64,000 nucleotides of DNA from Nothopassalora personata (lineage: Eukaryota; Ascomycota; Dothideomycetes; Mycosphaerellales; Mycosphaerellaceae). The stretch's first letter is position 1; each line of letters begins with the position of its first letter. The stretch covers positions 1,674,001-1,738,000 of the forward strand of contig CM066293.1 in the NCBI GenBank assembly GCA_033816765.1. Reading direction: 5' to 3'. Shown piece after piece: positions 61,028 through 64,000 of this stretch. Under the pieces are notes generated by a model, which was not told the DNA's origin, did not search any database, and saw nothing but the letters and a program-made list of their open reading frames with translations. The translations under genes were made by a program, and so were the position numbers.

Positions 61028-61971
61028 CGGATAGCCGGCATCATGCAAACTTGTGTGCCAGCCACGACAGTTGGCACGGGTGATGGTATGGCTGGAAAGC
61101 ATACCACAGTGCCACGAGTTCGCAAGATCCCGGTCAAGAAGGATTTATTGTCGTAGATCCGGATATAGTAGTGAAGGGCAGTCCAGAAGGAAGTATGAGC
61201 GAGTCCACCCGCTTTTCACTGGAGACCAAGGTGAACGACCAGCGCGATAAGGAAGCGGCATGAGTGGCTTCTGAGCACACATGAAGCGGCCTTGTCCAAC
61301 GTCAGCACGTCTTTGTGACATCGTCATGCCACTGATCAGAGAGTGCGCTGCCAAAGTGCAGAATACCTGCCGCTCTGGCCTCATATGGCCGTTCAACGTG
61401 GATGGCGACCGACTCTGTCAAGGAGACGATCGTGGCGAGGCGAAGGGTACAGAGACAGGATCTGATGTTATGTTCCTCCATGTGCGCGCACAACCTGCAA
61501 TGAATGCCTCTTTCTTAGTGGCGCAGCACGCCTCGCCATATGGATGAGAGAAGGCCTGCTTCATCACTCAGCTGCGCTTCTGCTGCCGAGACATGGTCCG
61601 CTTCCACCATCGGCACTGTCATGTCGGCCCGGAGAGGCTTTCGACCTGCTGCTTCTGCAGTGCCGCACCATTGAAGCTGATAGCAACCCATGGCATTGTG
61701 TAGGAGCTGCCATCTTCCTGCTGGTAAGCTCTGGTGTGGCATGACTCGCCACGCGAAGCTGCATCGTCACGTGACAGTAACAACAATTCTGCTGCTCGCT
61801 TGTGCCACCATCGAATAGCAAGGCGAACGATGGTGCTGCGAGGCTATTCCGATGGAGGATGCACGACGGAGAACGCGTTGTTGATGATCAAGGACGAAGG
61901 ATTAACGTTGCAAGACATGTGGTACCTCTAATCTGTTTCCCGAGATAATTCCGGCCACATGGCTAAGCGTG

Positions 61972-61981
61972 GACGCGTCGC
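61972..61981. promoter_or_regulatory. Possible MCB (ACGCGT) element upstream of MCM2
   Basis: GACGCGTCGC about 165 bp before the MCM2 ATG. ACGCGT is the yeast MBF site for G1/S genes including MCMs; a single hexamer can occur by chance. Confidence 0.3.
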
Positions 61982-62143
61982 GTGAAAGACACGAACGGAC
62001 GCGAGATTTGGTCCTTGTCGCCCACTTCGCTTCGACTGTTTCTCCCAACACCAACCCACCAAACGAAACATGAGGTACACAGATATGCACATGATGACGG
62101 AGACATTCACTGACGCATCAAAAGCTCACCCCTTCGACCGAAC

Positions 62144-64000
62144 ATGTCAGCCGCCAACCGAGGCCGCCCTGCCGCAAGTGGTGGGAGAAAGCGAGGAAGG
62201 GATGCAGACGATGACATCCCCTCAAGCAACGCACCGCCATCAAGTCGTACGTCCAGCACACACAGGTATAGAACATCACTGACAGGTCGTAGCGCCCGCA
62301 TCATCACCACCCGTCTTCCCACAAGGCGATGATATTGACGAAGATGACAACCTGGACCCTGAAGACCTGATCCAGGACATTGATGATGCAGACGAGATGG
62401 CCGAAGACGATGCTGGCATTGATCTGTTCGGTGACAACTTTGATCGCGACTATGAGCGGCGAGAAGAGCAGGGCTACATTGGCGCAGATATCGATGATGA
62501 CGAGGACTACGATCAGATGGATCCAGCCGCCAGGAGAGCCCTCGAAGCACGACTCAATCGACGGGATAGAGAGCTGGCACGTGAGCGAAAAGTGCCGAAT
62601 GCTTTCTTGCCAGACGAAGAAGAGGATTTCATGGATCTCACACGCCAACCCCGCAGACGAAGACACAGATTCGATGAAGAACAGGACGATATCGACATGC
62701 ACGAGGACATCATGAACGAGGAACTTTCGCTCGAGGCACTGGCAGATGTCAAAGCTAGCAGCTTGACGGACTGGGTCTCGCAACCAGCCGTGCATAAGAC
62801 GATTGCTCGCGAGTTCAAGGCCTTCTTGACCGAGTACACTGACGCGTCTGGAACTTCTGTCTATGGTGTGCGCATTCGGACGCTGGGAGAAGTTAACGCA
62901 GAATCACTGGAAGTCGACTGGGAGCATCTTTCAGAGTCGAAGCCTACACTCGCATATTTCTTGGTCAACGTGCCCACAGAAGTGCTGCCAATCTTTGATG
63001 CAGTCGCGCTGGAAGTGGCTCTGTACCATTACCCAGATTACGAGCGCATCCATTCGGAGCTACACGTTCGCATCACAAATCTGCCAGTCTCCTACACTCT
63101 TCGACAGCTGCGACAGAGCCATCTCAACTGCTTACTGAGAGTCAGCGGTGTCGTCACAAGACGGACAGGCGTCTTCCCACAGCTCAAATACGTCAAGTTC
63201 GACTGCACGAAATGTGGTATCACGCTCGGACCATTCCCACAGGACAGCAATGCAGAAGTCAAGCTTTCCTTCTGCCAGAACTGCCAGTCTCGAGGCCCTT
63301 TCACGCTGAACAGCGAGAAGACCGTGTACCGCAACTACCAGAAACTCACCCTACAAGAGTCACCCGGCACAGTCCCAGCAGGTCGTCTTCCGCGGCATCG
63401 CGAGGTCATACTGCTTTGGGACTTGATCGATTCTGCGAAGCCTGGTGAAGAAGTCGAGATTACTGGTATCTACCGCAACAACTACGACGCACAGCTGAAT
63501 AACAAGAACGGTTTCCCAGTGTTTGCGACAATACTGGAGGCGAATCATGTGGTCAAGTCCCACGATCAGCTTGCAGGCTTCAGACTGACAGAGGAGGACG
63601 AGCGAGAGATTCGTGCTCTGAGCAGAGACCCAAAGATTGTCGACAAGATCATAAGCTCGATCGCACCATCCATCTATGGTCACGATGACATTAAGACTGC
63701 GGTCGCCTTGTCGCTATTTGGTGGCGTCTCGAAAGAAGCTCAAGGCAAGCACTCGATTCGTGGTGACATCAACATCCTCCTACTCGGAGATCCGGGAACA
63801 GCCAAATCGCAAGTGCTCAAGTACATTGAAAACACCGCACATCGGGCTGTCTTTGCCACAGGTCAAGGTGCATCGGCTGTCGGTCTGACCGCTTCCGTAA
63901 GGAGGGATCCGCTCACTTCAGAATGGACTCTGGAAGGTGGTGCTCTTGTGCTTGCTGACAAGGGAACTTGCCTGATCGATGAGTTTGACAAGATGAACGA
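62144..64000 (+). CDS. MCM2: MCM2 replicative helicase subunit (5' part)
   Basis: MCM2 is one of six subunits of the nuclear replicative helicase, loaded at origins; its acidic N-terminus binds histones H3-H4. Exon 1 62144-62246, intron 62247-62292 (46 nt, GTACGT donor, CACTGAC branch, GTCGTAG acceptor), exon 2 from 62293 past the window end. This splice gives DDIPSSNAPPSSPPASSPP, typical of fungal MCM2, and keeps frame; the nearer CAG at 62285 does not. Seen: acidic tail (DDIDEDDNLDPEDLI), GIDLFGDNFDRDYERR, zinc finger (CTKCGITLGPF, CQNCQSRGPF), YRNYQKLTLQESPG, LTGIY-type EITGIYRNNYDAQL, Walker A GDPGTAKSQ and Walker B CLIDEFDKMN. About 600 residues present of roughly 870; no lesions. Confidence 0.95.

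Larger units (their letters stand above)
60104..62143. other. No recognisable gene; GC-rich inverted repeat inside
   Basis: Many short frames on both strands but no motifs. The end of this stretch should contain the MCM2 promoter; no MluI-box (ACGCGT) is seen close to the ATG, though GGACGCGTCGCG occurs at 61971-61982 and contains ACGCGT, the MBF-type site used for replication genes. Confidence 0.4.

Noticed and set aside
62247..62285. 39-nt intron in MCM2 ending at the nearer CAG
   Set aside because: Does not keep the MCM2 frame; the 46-nt intron ending at 62292 does and restores the typical Pro/Ser linker.

Overview
The window is nuclear DNA of a filamentous ascomycete, most likely a dothideomycete (inference). 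The evidence is short GT-AG introns of about 46-79 nt with CTRAY-like branch points, a COQ9, an RCR-family membrane protein and an MCM2 of fungal type, small F-box-like '2EXR' proteins, and old transposons converted to TpA-rich sequence full of TAG/TAA stops, as repeat-induced point mutation (RIP) leaves behind.

Left flank (1-11533): a coiled-coil hypothetical gene; a run of small or decayed genes, several of the 2EXR/F-box-like kind (945-5767); COQ9 (minus, 5988-6728); a sparse stretch; an RCR-family gene (plus, one intron, 9018-9525); and a sugar-transporter-type MFS gene (minus, 9706-11235, one coding intron and a probable 5' UTR intron).

Centre (11534-57314, 45.8 kb): one nest of LTR retrotransposons. 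The outermost is a Ty1/Copia relic (E0) with 177-bp LTRs and the target-site duplication (TSD) TGTAT at its outer edges. Inside it lie a second Copia relic (A, truncated), E1 (Gypsy, minus, unmutated), E2 (Gypsy, plus, unmutated), E5 (RIPed Gypsy 3' half), E4 (RIPed Gypsy) holding E3 (Gypsy, plus, unmutated), and E6 (RIPed Copia). Exact LTR ends and TSDs could be read for E0 (TGTAT), E1 (AATTC), E3 (AGGTC), E4 (ATATA) and E6 (TATAC). E2 has mismatched flanks (CTGCC/CTAAC) and joins A to E5. The simplest explanation is recombination between two E2 copies that deleted the 5' half of A, the RT/RNase H part of E0 and the 5' half of E5.

The Gypsy elements are chromodomain-bearing. All four with a readable 5' end have, 1-2 nt after the 5' LTR, a 9-10 nt sequence complementary to their own LTR, as expected for Tf1/sushi-type self-primed reverse transcription. 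Both Copia elements with a readable 5' end instead carry a sequence matching the initiator-tRNA(Met) anticodon loop (half-tRNA priming). E2 and E3 join gag to pol through a GGGAAAC -1 slippery site followed by a stem-loop. E1 gag carries an 813-bp-arm inverted duplication.

Right flank (57315-64000): a broken secreted PLC-like phosphodiesterase gene, remnants of an MFS drug-efflux gene and a short-chain dehydrogenase, about 2 kb without recognisable genes that includes a GC-rich inverted repeat, and the 5' part of MCM2, which runs off the window. The transposon nest sits in what was the shared upstream region of the divergent MFS and PLC-like genes.
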